From Nitrososphaerota archaeon (GTDB lineage Archaea; Thermoproteota; Nitrososphaeria; Nitrososphaerales; Gagatemarchaeaceae), in the NCBI GenBank assembly GCA_027320425.1, contig DAHVLJ010000010.1:62001-126000 (forward strand): 64,000 nt of DNA, read 5' to 3'. The first letter of the stretch is position 1, and every line of letters begins with the position of its first letter. Below are positions 49,316 to 58,489 of the stretch, piece by piece. The translations under genes and the position numbers were made by a program. The notes under the pieces are model-generated. The model made no database searches and was not told where the DNA came from. It saw only the letters and a program-made list of their open reading frames with translations.

Positions 49316-50482
49316 TTAGTGTGCTCGTGCCTCTGCCAGTTGTGTTTTGAGGAGGTTGATTGTTTCCTGAAGCGTCTTGATGGTTTCGAGAAGTGCGTCC
49401 ACGTCTTTGTTTGCTTCCTTTGGTGCGTCCGGTTCGTGGATGTCTGATATGCTGAGGTAGGGCGCTAGGTATCGGTCGTATTCTTCTGCGAGGCCGGAAT
49501 AGTCCTCTAGTGCGTAGGCTTCCGCGTGGTGTCCGAGGCTTGGTTTGTCTCCCATGAGGTAGTCCCACGAGTTTACTGGCATTGCTGTCTTGCTGGCTAT
49601 TGTCGCGAACCGCTTCCGTAGGTAGTGTGAGGTTAGTCTGATCCCGAATTGGCTCATTCCGAGTTGTCTTATCTCGCGCCATTGGGTTTCGAAGTTCGGG
49701 AAGGGCGACGTTCTTCCGAGGGCTTTCGCATAGGCCCGTAGGTAGTCGGCTAGTGGTCTCGGTATGATGCTGATATGGGCGTAACGCGCTTTGGTGTTCT
49801 GGCTGGCTATGTGGATGAAAGTGTACTTCCTGTGGTCCGTCCAGTCGGACACTGGGGTCAGTGAGCATAGGGCCGCTACTCGCTCTCCTGCGTATGCTTG
49901 GAAGTCGATTATTGCTCGGAGTTCGTCCCGAGGCAGGGCTTGATAGATCGCCTTCAGCACTTCTGGGCTAATCTTCTTCGTTCGCTCTGTGGGTTCTGGC
50001 GTAGGAAGGGAGACTGTTAGCGGGCAGTGACTGGCTTTGAAAATCCCCTTTAGCGTCGCTGCTTTGTTGTATCTCCCTTTGCTCGGTGGGATCAGGGCGA
50101 ACGCCAGTGGTTGCTCGTCTGTCTGGTAGTTGTCGGCTCTATGTTCTGCACGAGTTCGTTCTATCAGTCTCGTTACCGAGTCCGATTCTATGGGGAGTCC
50201 GAGATATTCGAGGAACGCTCTTGGCGCAGAGCACGAGACTATCTGACTTGTTCTCGATACCTTTCCTGCGTTCCCTCTTCTCGCAGCAATATGGGACAGA
50301 TAACGCTTGATTGCTGGGTCGTCTCTTAGAATGGGGTTTAGCAGTTGGTTCGCTCCCCAACGGGTGATGTTCCCTCGTTGTCTGCCCTTGGCTAGTTGTT
50401 CCTGAGTAAATCTGTGTCTTGTTGGCTTAATGGCGAACGTGTCTACCCCTGTACGCGGCTCTACGCCGCGCTTACGTTCACC
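49316..50482 (-). pseudogene. Tyrosine recombinase/integrase, open frame without a visible start codon
   Basis: The C-terminal 214 residues (from the GTG at 49960) hold the catalytic domain: Arg in AGERVAAL, Lys in NTKARY, HYLR as the HxxR box, then LGHHAEAY and a Tyr near DRYLAPY. Upstream the same frame stays open and protein-like for 174 further codons (including QLLNPILRDDPAIKRYLSHIAARRG and LEYLGLPIESDSVTRLIERT, an N-terminal DNA-binding domain) to a TGA at 50483-50485. No ATG, GTG or TTG lies in the first 170 codons. The gene may be cut at an attachment site, like SSV-type integrases, or lack its 5' end. Confidence 0.75.
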
Positions 50483-50520
50483 TCATCGTCGGTGCGGTCG
50501 ACGATTTCCCAGATTTTAGG

Positions 50521-50528
50521 CTTTATTT
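50521..50528 (+). promoter_or_regulatory. TATA box of the CoA transferase gene
   Basis: CTTTATTT, 26 nt before the GTG at 50550. It marks the right edge of the accessory island, right beside the cut integrase frame. Confidence 0.6.
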
Positions 50529-50549
50529 GCGCCATCCCGAGCAGCCGGC

Positions 50550-51692
50550 GTGGGCTTCCTCGACGGTGTCAGGGTGGTGGACGCGACCCGCCTCCTCCCC
50601 GGAGGCTTCTGCACGATGCTCCTTTCGGACATGGGAGCCGAGGTGATCAAGGTCGAGCAGCCGCGCCTAGGGGACTACATGCGGTCTACCCCTCCGACCA
50701 AGAACGGCAGGAGCCCGATACACGCAAGCGTCAACCGGAACAAGCTGAGCATAGGCATCGACCTGAAGTCCAGCGACGGCAAGAAGGTGATGGAGCGGCT
50801 CCTGAAGACGGCGGACGTCTTCATCGAAGGTTTCAGGCCAGGCGCGATGTCTAGGCTCGGGTTTTCCTTCGAGGCCGTCAGGAAACTCAACCCGAAGATA
50901 GTCTACTGCTCGATCTCCGCCTACGGGCAGTCGGAGAAGCTGAGCTCGATGCCAGGGCACGACATCAACTTCCAGGCGATGGCAGGGACCATGGGCTACT
51001 CTTCCCGTTCCGAGGTCCCCCAGCTACAGCTCGGGGACATGACTTCCGGGACGTACGCGGCGCTCGCCATAGCCGGAGCCCTCGTCAAGAGGAAGAACGC
51101 TGTCCGGATCGACGTCCCGATAGTGGGCTCTCTGATCTCTTGGATGGTCATCCCTGCGGCCGCGTATCTGGCGACGGGGCACCCTCCGAAGGAAGGGCAC
51201 AGCCTCGTCTTCGGCTCGACTCCGTATTACAACGTCTACGCGACTTCGGACGGCAAGTATGTCGCTGTGGCTGCGATAGAGGACGAGTTCTGGAGGAACC
51301 TGGTGGTCGCCCTCGGCGTCCCCGAGCTTGAGAGCCTGCGTTTCGGATCTCCTGAAGAGAGGGCGCACGTGACGGACGAGCTCAAGAGGGTCTTCGCGAC
51401 GAAGACCAGGGACCAGTGGGCTGACATCTTGATGCACAAGGACACGTGTGCGACGCCCGTCCTGTCAGTCGAGGAAGCGCTCACGAGCCGCTGGGCGAAG
51501 GAGATGGGAATGCTTGCGAAGATCGGCGACGATACCGTGGTCAACGAGCCGGCGAGGTCGACCCCCCCGATGCGCTCTAGGCGCTTCACGAAGGCGCCTG
51601 AGCTCGGAGAGGACACCCGTGCATTGATGAAGTCGCTCGGCTATTCCAGCGCAGAGACACTGAGGCTCCGGAAGAAAGGCTCGGTCGAGTGA
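50550..51692 (+). CDS. CaiB/BaiF family (class III) CoA transferase
   Basis: 380 residues from a GTG. LDGVRVVDATRLLPGGFCTMLLSDMGAEVIKVEQP and NRNKLSIGIDLK are the family opening, and the catalytic Asp163 is in LGDMTSG. The enzyme moves CoA between organic acids, or acts as an alpha-methylacyl-CoA racemase in a sister subgroup. The beta-oxidation genes that follow support a role in activating a fatty or branched acid. It ends one base before the convergent thiolase stop. Confidence 0.88.
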   Translation: MGFLDGVRVVDATRLLPGGFCTMLLSDMGAEVIKVEQPRLGDYMRSTPPTKNGRSPIHASVNRNKLSIGIDLKSSDGKKVMERLLKTADVFIEGFRPGAMSRLGFSFEAVRKLNPKIVYCSISAYGQSEKLSSMPGHDINFQAMAGTMGYSSRSEVPQLQLGDMTSGTYAALAIAGALVKRKNAVRIDVPIVGSLISWMVIPAAAYLATGHPPKEGHSLVFGSTPYYNVYATSDGKYVAVAAIEDEFWRNLVVALGVPELESLRFGSPEERAHVTDELKRVFATKTRDQWADILMHKDTCATPVLSVEEALTSRWAKEMGMLAKIGDDTVVNEPARSTPPMRSRRFTKAPELGEDTRALMKSLGYSSAETLRLRKKGSVE

Positions 51693-51693
51693 C

Positions 51694-52887
51694 CTAGGCC
51701 CGCTGCAGGACCACGGCGAACCCCTGCCCTCCTCCGACGCAGAGCGTCGCGACGCCGTACTCCTTCCTTGTCTCCTGGAGCTCCCTGGAAAGGGTCCCGA
51801 TCAGCCTCGCCCCCGACGCACCGAGAGGGTGCCCAAGCGCGATGGCACCTCCGTGTATGTTCACCTTCCCCGGGTCGAGGCCGAGCTCCCGGATTGCGTA
51901 AAGCACGACCACGGCGAATGCCTCGTTGATCTCCCACAGGTCGATGTCGTCGGCCTTGAGACCGGCTTTAGCGAGCGCCTTCTGCGACGCGGGGACCGGC
52001 CCCTTGCCCATGACGCTGGGGTCCACTCCGGCCCAGCCCATGGAGACCACTTTCGCCAGAGGCTTCGCGCCGTACTCGTTCAGCTTCTCCTTCGATGCGA
52101 GCGCAACCAGGGTCGCCCCCGCGTTCAGGGGGGATGAGTTCCCCGCTGTGATCAGACCACCTGACTTGAAAGAAGGCTGAAGCCCCGCGAGCTGCTCGAG
52201 GGTCGTGTCCCTCCTTATGCTCTGGTCCACATCTATGACCTTCTCCTCTCCCGAAACCTCGACCTTCATGTCCATCAGCTCGCCCCTGAACCACCCTTCG
52301 CCGACCGACTTCGCGGCCTTCAAGTGCGATTCGACTGAGAACCTGTCCATCTCTTCCCTTCCGAACTTCTCCTGCTCAGCCAGCTTCTCCGCTGTGAGCC
52401 CCATGGAATAGCCTGTGTTCATCTGGTACTTCATGTACTCGGGGCGGGTGAGCAGCCTGGTGTTGGGCGCGAGGGCCGGGTTGTTCGCGATGGGGACGTG
52501 GGTGAGGTGCTCCATCCCCCCGGCGAGGACGATCTCTGAGTTCCCTGTCATTATCTCCATAGCCCCCTCGGCGCTCGCATTCATCGAAGACGCGCATGCC
52601 CTGTCCATGGCCAACGCGGGGACAGACACCGGGAGCCCTGCCAAGAGGACAGGGTGCCTCCCTCCGTAGAGCCAGTTCTCTCCCGTCTGGAACGCACACC
52701 CAGTGACGACGTCTCCGATCTCCTCGGGCTTGAACCTCGTCCTTTCCAGGACCTTCCGTATCAGCCCCGCCAGCGCCTGGTCCATCCTGAGCGAGTTGTA
52801 GACGTCCCTTTCAGGCTGAGAGGGCCTGGACCTCGAAAACGGTATGCGGAGGTAGTCGGCGACGTAGGCTTCCTTTAACTCGGGCAT
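51694..52887 (-). CDS. Acetyl-CoA C-acyltransferase (thiolase)
   Basis: 397 residues, degradative thiolase type. Catalytic Cys98 in DRACASSM, the NEAF motif, His in [10 protein letters not shown] and Cys in LCVGGGQG are all present. It cleaves 3-ketoacyl-CoA with CoA to acetyl-CoA and a shortened acyl-CoA. It lies 4 bp after the dehydrogenase-hydratase fusion gene on the same strand, the usual FadA-FadB arrangement. Start is the ATG at 52885-52887. Confidence 0.93.
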   Translation of the reverse strand: MPELKEAYVADYLRIPFSRSRPSQPERDVYNSLRMDQALAGLIRKVLERTRFKPEEIGDVVTGCAFQTGENWLYGGRHPVLLAGLPVSVPALAMDRACASSMNASAEGAMEIMTGNSEIVLAGGMEHLTHVPIANNPALAPNTRLLTRPEYMKYQMNTGYSMGLTAEKLAEQEKFGREEMDRFSVESHLKAAKSVGEGWFRGELMDMKVEVSGEEKVIDVDQSIRRDTTLEQLAGLQPSFKSGGLITAGNSSPLNAGATLVALASKEKLNEYGAKPLAKVVSMGWAGVDPSVMGKGPVPASQKALAKAGLKADDIDLWEINEAFAVVVLYAIRELGLDPGKVNIHGGAIALGHPLGASGARLIGTLSRELQETRKEYGVATLCVGGGQGFAVVLQRA

Positions 52888-52891
52888 CCGC

Positions 52892-54880
52892 TCACCTGCC
52901 CTTGAACTCCGGCTTCCTCTTCCCCAGAAAAGCCGAGATCCCTTCCTTCAGGTCTTCTGTCGCGAAGAGTATCCCGGCGGCCATGGCCTCCATCTCGAGC
53001 CCTTCGTCCATGGATGCCTCGCTCCCCTTATTGATCAGGGACTTCGCCAGCATCGCGGCGACGGGGGCTTGGTTGGAAGCCAGCTCCCCTGCAAGCTTCA
53101 CCGCGAACTCATCGGGGTCTCCCTGGGCGAGCTGGTTTACGATCCCTATCTCGTGGGCCCGCTTCCCCTTGATCCTCTGACTTGTGAGTATCAAGAAAGA
53201 AGCCTGTGATACTCCGAGGAGCCTGGGAAGCCTCTGGCTCCCTGACCAGGCAGGGACCAGCCCCCGGCTCAGCTCGGGGAACCCGACCTCGACGTCTTCA
53301 GCGGCGACCCTGACGTCGCATGAAAGGGCAAGCTCCAGCCCGCCGCCGAGCGCATATCCCTTCATCACGGCTATGGTGATCTTCGGCATCTCGGACAGCT
53401 TCCTCAGCGTCCTGGCTCCCTTCCTGGCGAAGTCCATGAAGGCAGCCGGGGTGCCGAAGAACTGGGACAGATCGGCTCCGGCGCAGAACACGGGTCCCGC
53501 TCCAGTGACCACCACTGCCCTCACTTCGCGGTCTGCGGTAAGTTCCGCTACGATGGAGTCTAGCCGGTCGAGCACCTGGGCGCTTATGAGGTTCAGCTTC
53601 GGCCTGCTGATGGTGACCCTCGCCACTCCCCCTGCGAGCTTCTCCAGCTTGACGACCTCTTCACCTGACGCCGCCGTCTGGTCCTTCGGCGCCTGTTTGG
53701 CCGGCGCGTCCTCCGCCTTTGCAAGCCTCCCGTCCACCGCGTCCCTAAGCTTGCCTTCGGCTATGGCCCTCGCCGGCGCGAAGACCGCGCAGTCGAACTT
53801 GGATGCGAGCTCTTCGAGCTTCGACTTCACCTCTGCGTTGCTGAGGTCCTTGGCGACCGTTATGGGGCCGAAGGGCCTGTTCATCCCTAGCACCACCCCC
53901 TTCTCGATGTCCTCGGGGGAGGCGACCCCTTCCTCTATCAGCTTGACTGACTCGTTGATCTCGAGCGCGAAGATGTCCATGATCGAAACCTTGTCGGTAG
54001 GGTCGACCTTCGGTATGTCCGCCCTCCCTGTCGACCAGTCATAGAATCCGCGCCCTGTCTTCTTCCCCAACCGGCCCTCCTTGACCATCGAAGCGAACGT
54101 CTTCCCCTTCCCATACTCCGGCGAGAGAGCCTTCGAGAAGTAAGCGAGGGAGTCGGCGCCTATGTCTACCCCCACGAAGTCGAGCAGCTCGTAGGGCCCC
54201 ATCGGGAGTCCCTGGCTCTTCGCGAAGCTGTCGATCTGGGGAGGGGTCGCGACCTGTCTGTCCAGCAGCAGACAGAAGAAGAGAGTGTCTGCCGCGTTGA
54301 TCCTGTTCACGATGAACCCGGGGCTGTCCTTCTGGACCCTTACCGGGGTCCTGCCGAGGGCCCCGCATACCTCCACTACCTCGCGGGCCACTTCAGGGTG
54401 AGTCTGTTCCCCCGGTATCACCTCGACTAGCTTCATCACCATGGGGGGGTTGAAGAAATGCATCCCCACCACCCTTTCGGGGCGCGAAGTCGCCGCAGCA
54501 AGGTCGGTTATCTTGATGTTGGAGGTGTTCGATGCAAGGATCGCGTCCCTGGGGGCAAGAGAGTCGATCTCCTTGAACACAGACTTCTTGAGTTCCAGCG
54601 ACTCTGGAACCGCTTCCACGACCAGTCCGGCTCCGGACATCGCCGCGCCCATGTCACCTGTGAAGCTCATCCTCGCAAAGGCCGAGTCCGCCTGTTCCCT
54701 GGTCAGCTTCCCCCTCTCGACCATCTTCGCAAGGCTCGCCGAGACCCTCGCCTTCGCTTTCTCTATGGCCTGGGGGAACTTGTCCATCAGTGTGACCTGA
54801 AACCCGCTCACGGCGAAGAGCTCTGCTATGCCGTGCCCCATGTCTCCTGCGCCGACTACCGCTATCTTGCGATTCTCCAT
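52892..54880 (-). CDS. 3-hydroxyacyl-CoA dehydrogenase / enoyl-CoA hydratase fusion
   Basis: 662 residues from the ATG at 54878-54880. The N-terminal dehydrogenase (VVGAGDMGHGIAE at about 7-19; TGRGFYDWS and a second 3HCDH domain to about 400) is followed by a crotonase-type hydratase (from about 440; FCAGADLSQFFG for the oxyanion hole). The order is as in Sulfolobales crotonyl-CoA hydratase fusions, and unlike bacterial FadB. It catalyses two steps of beta-oxidation, or the same steps of the hydroxybutyrate part of CO2 fixation. The open frame extends to 55024 over the divergent acyl-CoA dehydrogenase start. GAGAATTAAG (54911-54920) is the TATA box. Confidence 0.92.
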   Translation of the reverse strand: MENRKIAVVGAGDMGHGIAELFAVSGFQVTLMDKFPQAIEKAKARVSASLAKMVERGKLTREQADSAFARMSFTGDMGAAMSGAGLVVEAVPESLELKKSVFKEIDSLAPRDAILASNTSNIKITDLAAATSRPERVVGMHFFNPPMVMKLVEVIPGEQTHPEVAREVVEVCGALGRTPVRVQKDSPGFIVNRINAADTLFFCLLLDRQVATPPQIDSFAKSQGLPMGPYELLDFVGVDIGADSLAYFSKALSPEYGKGKTFASMVKEGRLGKKTGRGFYDWSTGRADIPKVDPTDKVSIMDIFALEINESVKLIEEGVASPEDIEKGVVLGMNRPFGPITVAKDLSNAEVKSKLEELASKFDCAVFAPARAIAEGKLRDAVDGRLAKAEDAPAKQAPKDQTAASGEEVVKLEKLAGGVARVTISRPKLNLISAQVLDRLDSIVAELTADREVRAVVVTGAGPVFCAGADLSQFFGTPAAFMDFARKGARTLRKLSEMPKITIAVMKGYALGGGLELALSCDVRVAAEDVEVGFPELSRGLVPAWSGSQRLPRLLGVSQASFLILTSQRIKGKRAHEIGIVNQLAQGDPDEFAVKLAGELASNQAPVAAMLAKSLINKGSEASMDEGLEMEAMAAGILFATEDLKEGISAFLGKRKPEFKGR

Positions 54881-54974
54881 CGCTATCTGCGACCCGCCGG
54901 CCCCACCCCTCTTAATTCTCTTTCCACCGGAAACGATGGTCGATTTCAACCCAGTCTGCTTATGAGGGATTTCG

Positions 54975-54982
54975 TCTAAATA
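54975..54982 (+). promoter_or_regulatory. TATA box of the acyl-CoA dehydrogenase gene
   Basis: TCTAAATA, 27 nt before the ATG at 55006, in the short divergent region with the fusion gene. Confidence 0.6.
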
Positions 54983-55005
54983 CTCCCTCGCTTTGCCGCG
55001 GCCCC

Positions 55006-56199
55006 ATGAGCACCCTCTCGCCAACGTCCTCTGACTACGTGATATCGGTGTCCGAAGAGCAGGAGGCGTTCCGGCTTGCCGTCAGGGAGTTCGCCGAGAA
55101 GGAGCTCGCCCCGGTCACTCAGAAGATCGACAGAGAGAACCAGATGGACATGCGCCTCGTCAAAAGGGCGGCCGAGCTGGGGCTATTCGGCGTGCCGTTC
55201 CCCGAGGAGTACGGCGGCGGAGGCGGTGACGACCTTTCGCTTGTTATAGCCACTGAAGAGATCGCCAGGTTCTCGGCGGCCTTTTCCGCCGTGGTCGGAG
55301 CGACCTACCTGGTCTCGACCCCCTTGTTCCTGTTCGGGACCGAGGAGCAGAAGAGGAAGTATCTGGTCCCCATAGCGAAGGGCGAAAAGATAGCCGCCCA
55401 CGCCATGACAGAGCCCGGGACGGGCTCAGACGTGTCTGCGATCACGACGAACGCGAAGAAAGTGGGCGACAGGTACGTGATCAACGGCAAGAAGATGTTC
55501 ATCACCAACGGAGACAAAGCGGACACGTTCCTGATCTTCGCGAGGACGAGTCCTAAGGAGGACGCGAAGCGGCACCATGGAATCACAGCCTTCGTCGCCG
55601 AGAAGGGGATGCCAGGGCTGAAAGTGGGCCAGAGGACAGACGTCATCGGGCTGAGGGGTGACCAGCCGGTAGAGCTCGTGTTCGAGAACCTCGAGGTCCC
55701 CGAGGCGAACATCGTCGGAGAGGTCGGGAGGGGCGTGAGGATAGCGCTGACGTGTTATGACCATGGGCGGGTAGGCGTCGCGGCCCAGGGGACCGGGATC
55801 GCCCAGGCGGCGCTCGAGGCCGCTCTGAACTACTCTACCCAGAGGCAGACGTTCGACAACTATCTCTTGAGCTACCAGCAGGTCCAGTTCAAGATCGCCG
55901 AAATGGCCGCAGCCGTCCACACCGCACGGTTGCTGACCTACTGGGCGGCGACCCTCACGAAGAAGGGGAAAGACTTCATCAAGGCGTCGTCCATCGCGAA
56001 GATAACCGCAACGGAGGCGGCAGAGAAGAACGCCCACATGGCCATGCTCATCATGGGCGCATACGGCGTCTCGACGGACAGCCAGGTGGAGAGGATGCTC
56101 AGGGACTCGCAGATAATCAAGACCTACGAGGGGACCAACGACATCCAGAGGCTGACCATCATGAAAGAAGTCGCGAAAGAGATGGGAGTCGTCGGCTAG
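55006..56199 (+). CDS. Acyl-CoA dehydrogenase
   Basis: 397 residues. FAD and substrate motifs AMTEPGTGSDVSAI and FITNGDKAD, the helical region FDNYLLSYQQVQFKIAEM, and the catalytic Glu in TYEGTNDIQRL near the C terminus. It oxidises acyl-CoA to trans-enoyl-CoA, passing electrons to an ETF (no ETF genes are in the window). It is divergent from the dehydrogenase/hydratase fusion and is followed by thiolase 2, so the cluster covers a full round of beta-oxidation. Confidence 0.94.
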   Translation: MSTLSPTSSDYVISVSEEQEAFRLAVREFAEKELAPVTQKIDRENQMDMRLVKRAAELGLFGVPFPEEYGGGGGDDLSLVIATEEIARFSAAFSAVVGATYLVSTPLFLFGTEEQKRKYLVPIAKGEKIAAHAMTEPGTGSDVSAITTNAKKVGDRYVINGKKMFITNGDKADTFLIFARTSPKEDAKRHHGITAFVAEKGMPGLKVGQRTDVIGLRGDQPVELVFENLEVPEANIVGEVGRGVRIALTCYDHGRVGVAAQGTGIAQAALEAALNYSTQRQTFDNYLLSYQQVQFKIAEMAAAVHTARLLTYWAATLTKKGKDFIKASSIAKITATEAAEKNAHMAMLIMGAYGVSTDSQVERMLRDSQIIKTYEGTNDIQRLTIMKEVAKEMGVVG

Positions 56200-56243
56200 G
56201 CCCGGGAATTGAAGCACAAGCTGGTCTTTCTCGGGGCTTACAG

Positions 56244-57404
56244 TTGAGCCGCGTAGCAATCGTAGGCATAGGGCATAGCAGGTTCGGAAGAAGGACTGAC
56301 GTCAATCTTGGCGAGCTCGCTTTCGAATCGATCAAGCAGGCCATCGACGACGCTGGGGTGGACAAGAAAGACATCGGGAACGTCGTGGTGGGCTCGGCCG
56401 GGATCTGGTATGAAGAGTCGCTCCCAGCCGTAGTGGTAGACGAGTACGCCGGACTCAGCGGCGCCGGTACAATGCGGGTGGAGGCCGCATGCGCGAGCGG
56501 GAGCGCGGCGGTGAAAGCCGCATACAACAGCATCGCCAGCGGTGAGACTGACGTAGCGATGGCCGTGGGGGTGGAGAAGATGACCGAGGTGGACACCTCG
56601 ACTTCAGTGGAGCTCATAGGGAGGGCGGGCTCATACACATGGGAGTTCGAAAACTATGGCATGACGTTTCCGGCGTACTACGCCATGTACGCCGTCTCCC
56701 ACATGAACAGGTTCGGCACCACCGAAGAGGACCTCTCCCGGGTGTCGGTGAAGGCGCACCACTACGGCGCGCTCAACCCGCTCGCCCAGTTCCAGAAGGA
56801 GATCTCCCTGGAGAAGGCGCTGGGGTCCCAAGTCGTGTCCTGGCCGCTCAAGCTCTACGACGCCTGTCCTCTTTCAGACGGCTCCGCCTCGGTCGTTCTT
56901 GCCTCAGAAGAGACAGCCAAGAAGCTCACGGACACGCCGATATGGATCAAAGGCGTGGGGTACTCATCCGACACCGCGAACCTGAGCAGGAGAGACGACT
57001 ACGTCGGCTTGCGCGCCGCGGTGACGGCGGCGAAGAAGGCTTACGCCATGGCGGGGGTCGGACCAGGAGACATAGACGTCGCCACAGCCCACGACTGCTT
57101 CACCATCGCCGAGCTGATGGCATACGAGGACCTTGGCTTCTGCAAGAAGGGGGAGGCGGCGAAGATGATCAGGGACGGCCAGACGGAGATAGGGGGGAAG
57201 ATCCCTGTGAACCTGGACGGCGGCCTCAAGGCGAAGGGGCACCCCATAGGCGCGACCGGCGTTTCGATGGCGGTAGAGATCACCAAGCAGCTGAGAGGCG
57301 AAGCTGGGAGGCGGCAGGCGCCGATCAAGAACGGGGTCGGGCTGGTCCATAACATCGGGGGGACGGGTCACTATGCCTACGTCACCGTGCTTTCGAGGGA
57401 CTGA
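56244..57404 (+). CDS. Thiolase (SCP-x / acetoacetyl-CoA type)
   Basis: 386 residues from a TTG. Cys83 in EAACASGSAA is the nucleophile, and HDCF and GHPIGATG complete the active site. This subgroup is usually paired with a DUF35 protein, which here follows after 1 bp. Its role may be 3-ketoacyl-CoA cleavage or, as in the methanogen thiolase/HMG-CoA synthase/DUF35 complex, acetoacetyl-CoA synthesis for isoprenoids. HMG-CoA synthase is not next to it here. Confidence 0.9.
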   Translation: MSRVAIVGIGHSRFGRRTDVNLGELAFESIKQAIDDAGVDKKDIGNVVVGSAGIWYEESLPAVVVDEYAGLSGAGTMRVEAACASGSAAVKAAYNSIASGETDVAMAVGVEKMTEVDTSTSVELIGRAGSYTWEFENYGMTFPAYYAMYAVSHMNRFGTTEEDLSRVSVKAHHYGALNPLAQFQKEISLEKALGSQVVSWPLKLYDACPLSDGSASVVLASEETAKKLTDTPIWIKGVGYSSDTANLSRRDDYVGLRAAVTAAKKAYAMAGVGPGDIDVATAHDCFTIAELMAYEDLGFCKKGEAAKMIRDGQTEIGGKIPVNLDGGLKAKGHPIGATGVSMAVEITKQLRGEAGRRQAPIKNGVGLVHNIGGTGHYAYVTVLSRD

Positions 57405-57405
57405 T

Positions 57406-57837
57406 ATGTCGGAGCCACCGCAGCTTCATTCAAGGCGGACGCTGAACCTGCGCTTCGACATACCGATATCCAAGACGAAGGAGTTCTGGGACGCGCTGAA
57501 GCGCGGGAAGCTGGTGACGACGAAGTGCTCGAAGTGCGGGAACATCACTTTCCCTCCCCAGGCTGACTGTCCAAGGTGCATGAGCAGCGAAACTGAATGG
57601 GTGGAGCTGGGGACTGAAGCGACCCTGGTGACTTTCACCCATGTCCGGGTGACCCCAGCGAGCTTCGAAGGGAAGGGGCCGTACACCATAGCGATAGCCG
57701 AGCTGAAGGACGGCCTGAAGGTCCTGGCCTGGCTCGAAGGGGTCGATGCCGAGAAGGCGAAGCCAGGGTTGAAAGTCCGCGTGGAAGCCCGGGCCAGCGG
57801 AGACGGGAACCCCTACTACGTGTTTGTCCCGGCCTAG
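57406..57837 (+). CDS. DUF35 (OB-fold, zinc ribbon) thiolase partner
   Basis: 143 residues from the ATG at 57406. An N-terminal helix (TKEFWDALKRGK) leads into a zinc ribbon (Cys41, Cys44, Cys55, Cys58) and an OB-fold (LVTFTHVRVTPASFEGKGPYTIAIAEL). DUF35 proteins clamp CoA substrates between thiolase and partner enzymes. The ATG is one base after the thiolase stop. The TAG overlaps the convergent SCP2 stop in a CTAG. Part of the lipid cluster. Confidence 0.92.
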   Translation: MSEPPQLHSRRTLNLRFDIPISKTKEFWDALKRGKLVTTKCSKCGNITFPPQADCPRCMSSETEWVELGTEATLVTFTHVRVTPASFEGKGPYTIAIAELKDGLKVLAWLEGVDAEKAKPGLKVRVEARASGDGNPYYVFVPA

Positions 57838-58211
57838 AATTCCTTGGGGACGTCTCGCATTATCTCGGCGACCCTGATGAACCTGTCTTTGTACATCAGG
57901 ACCTTTGTCAGGGACCCTTTGAACTTGAGCTGCCCCTTCAACACCGCCGACTGGATGTCGACCTCTCCCTTCGCCACCTTGGACCACGAATCGTAGCTCC
58001 CGTCGAAGGAGAACTCCCCTGAGGCGACGGGGGGGACCTTCTGGAAGGTCGTTGCGCCGTTTTCAACGGTCATCACGTAGCTCTCGCCTGAGTCTGTCAC
58101 GTTGAAGGCTATGCTCGTCTTCAGGCTCTTCGTGGCCTCCGACCACTTCTGGTCCTGTGAAAGAGCCGCCTGGACCTGCATGACATACTCCTCGCTCATG
58201 AACTTCGCCAT
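57834..58211 (-). CDS. SCP2 sterol-carrier domain protein
   Basis: 125 residues, a single SCP2 domain: the helical N-terminus, TSIAFNVTDSGESYVMTVENGATTF, and DIQSAVLKGQLKFKGSL. It is a soluble lipid- or acyl-CoA-binding protein, so its place beside the thiolases fits beta-oxidation. It overlaps the Pop5-like gene by 16 bp, so it shares that RNA-processing operon on the minus strand. Start is the ATG at 58209-58211. Confidence 0.88.
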   Translation of the reverse strand: MAKFMSEEYVMQVQAALSQDQKWSEATKSLKTSIAFNVTDSGESYVMTVENGATTFQKVPPVASGEFSFDGSYDSWSKVAKGEVDIQSAVLKGQLKFKGSLTKVLMYKDRFIRVAEIMRDVPKEF

Positions 58212-58489
58212 TGCACGCTCGCCTCGGCCGCTCTCTTTTTGAGGTTACCTACGGCGCCGGAGGTCAGGACAGGGACGAGCCTGGCTCCCTTGAAGACGAC
58301 CCCGTCGCGCATCTCCCGGAGCAGGAGGGCGACGTCGCCGGTGGTCTTCACTATCAGAGCGCGCGGGTTCCCCTGGACGGCTATGACCTTGGCTCTTCCG
58401 AACCTCTGGCTGAAGAACTCCTCGAACTCCTTCGCGCTTTCAGAGACGTCAGACGCCGACTCGAGGAGCACGTACCTCTTAGACGACAC
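58196..58489 (-). CDS. Pop5-like RNase P subunit (Rnp2)
   Basis: 97 residues from a GTG at 58487-58489. KRYVLLESASDVSESAKEFEEFFSQRFGRAKVIAVQGN...ALIVKTTGDVALLLREM...VPVLTSGAVGNLKKRA matches the short alpha-beta sandwich of archaeal Pop5/Rpp14, which supports catalysis of RNase P RNA. Identity is low, so this rests on pattern and on its place between the COG1325 RNA-binding gene and SCP2, each overlapping by about 11-16 bp. Confidence 0.62.
   Translation of the reverse strand: MSSKRYVLLESASDVSESAKEFEEFFSQRFGRAKVIAVQGNPRALIVKTTGDVALLLREMRDGVVFKGARLVPVLTSGAVGNLKKRAAEASVQWRSS

Noticed and set aside
49200-49868. Long minus-strand frame (222 residues) over the integrase 3' half
   Set aside because: Shadow of the recombinase in another frame; Pro/Arg-rich and low complexity, no motifs, while the 49316 frame has the catalytic residues.
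50454-50470. Hairpin CGCGGC-TCTAC-GCCGCG as a terminator or att site
   Set aside because: It lies within the open integrase frame, has no T-run, and may be chance in GC-rich sequence; no matching copy at the other side of the island.
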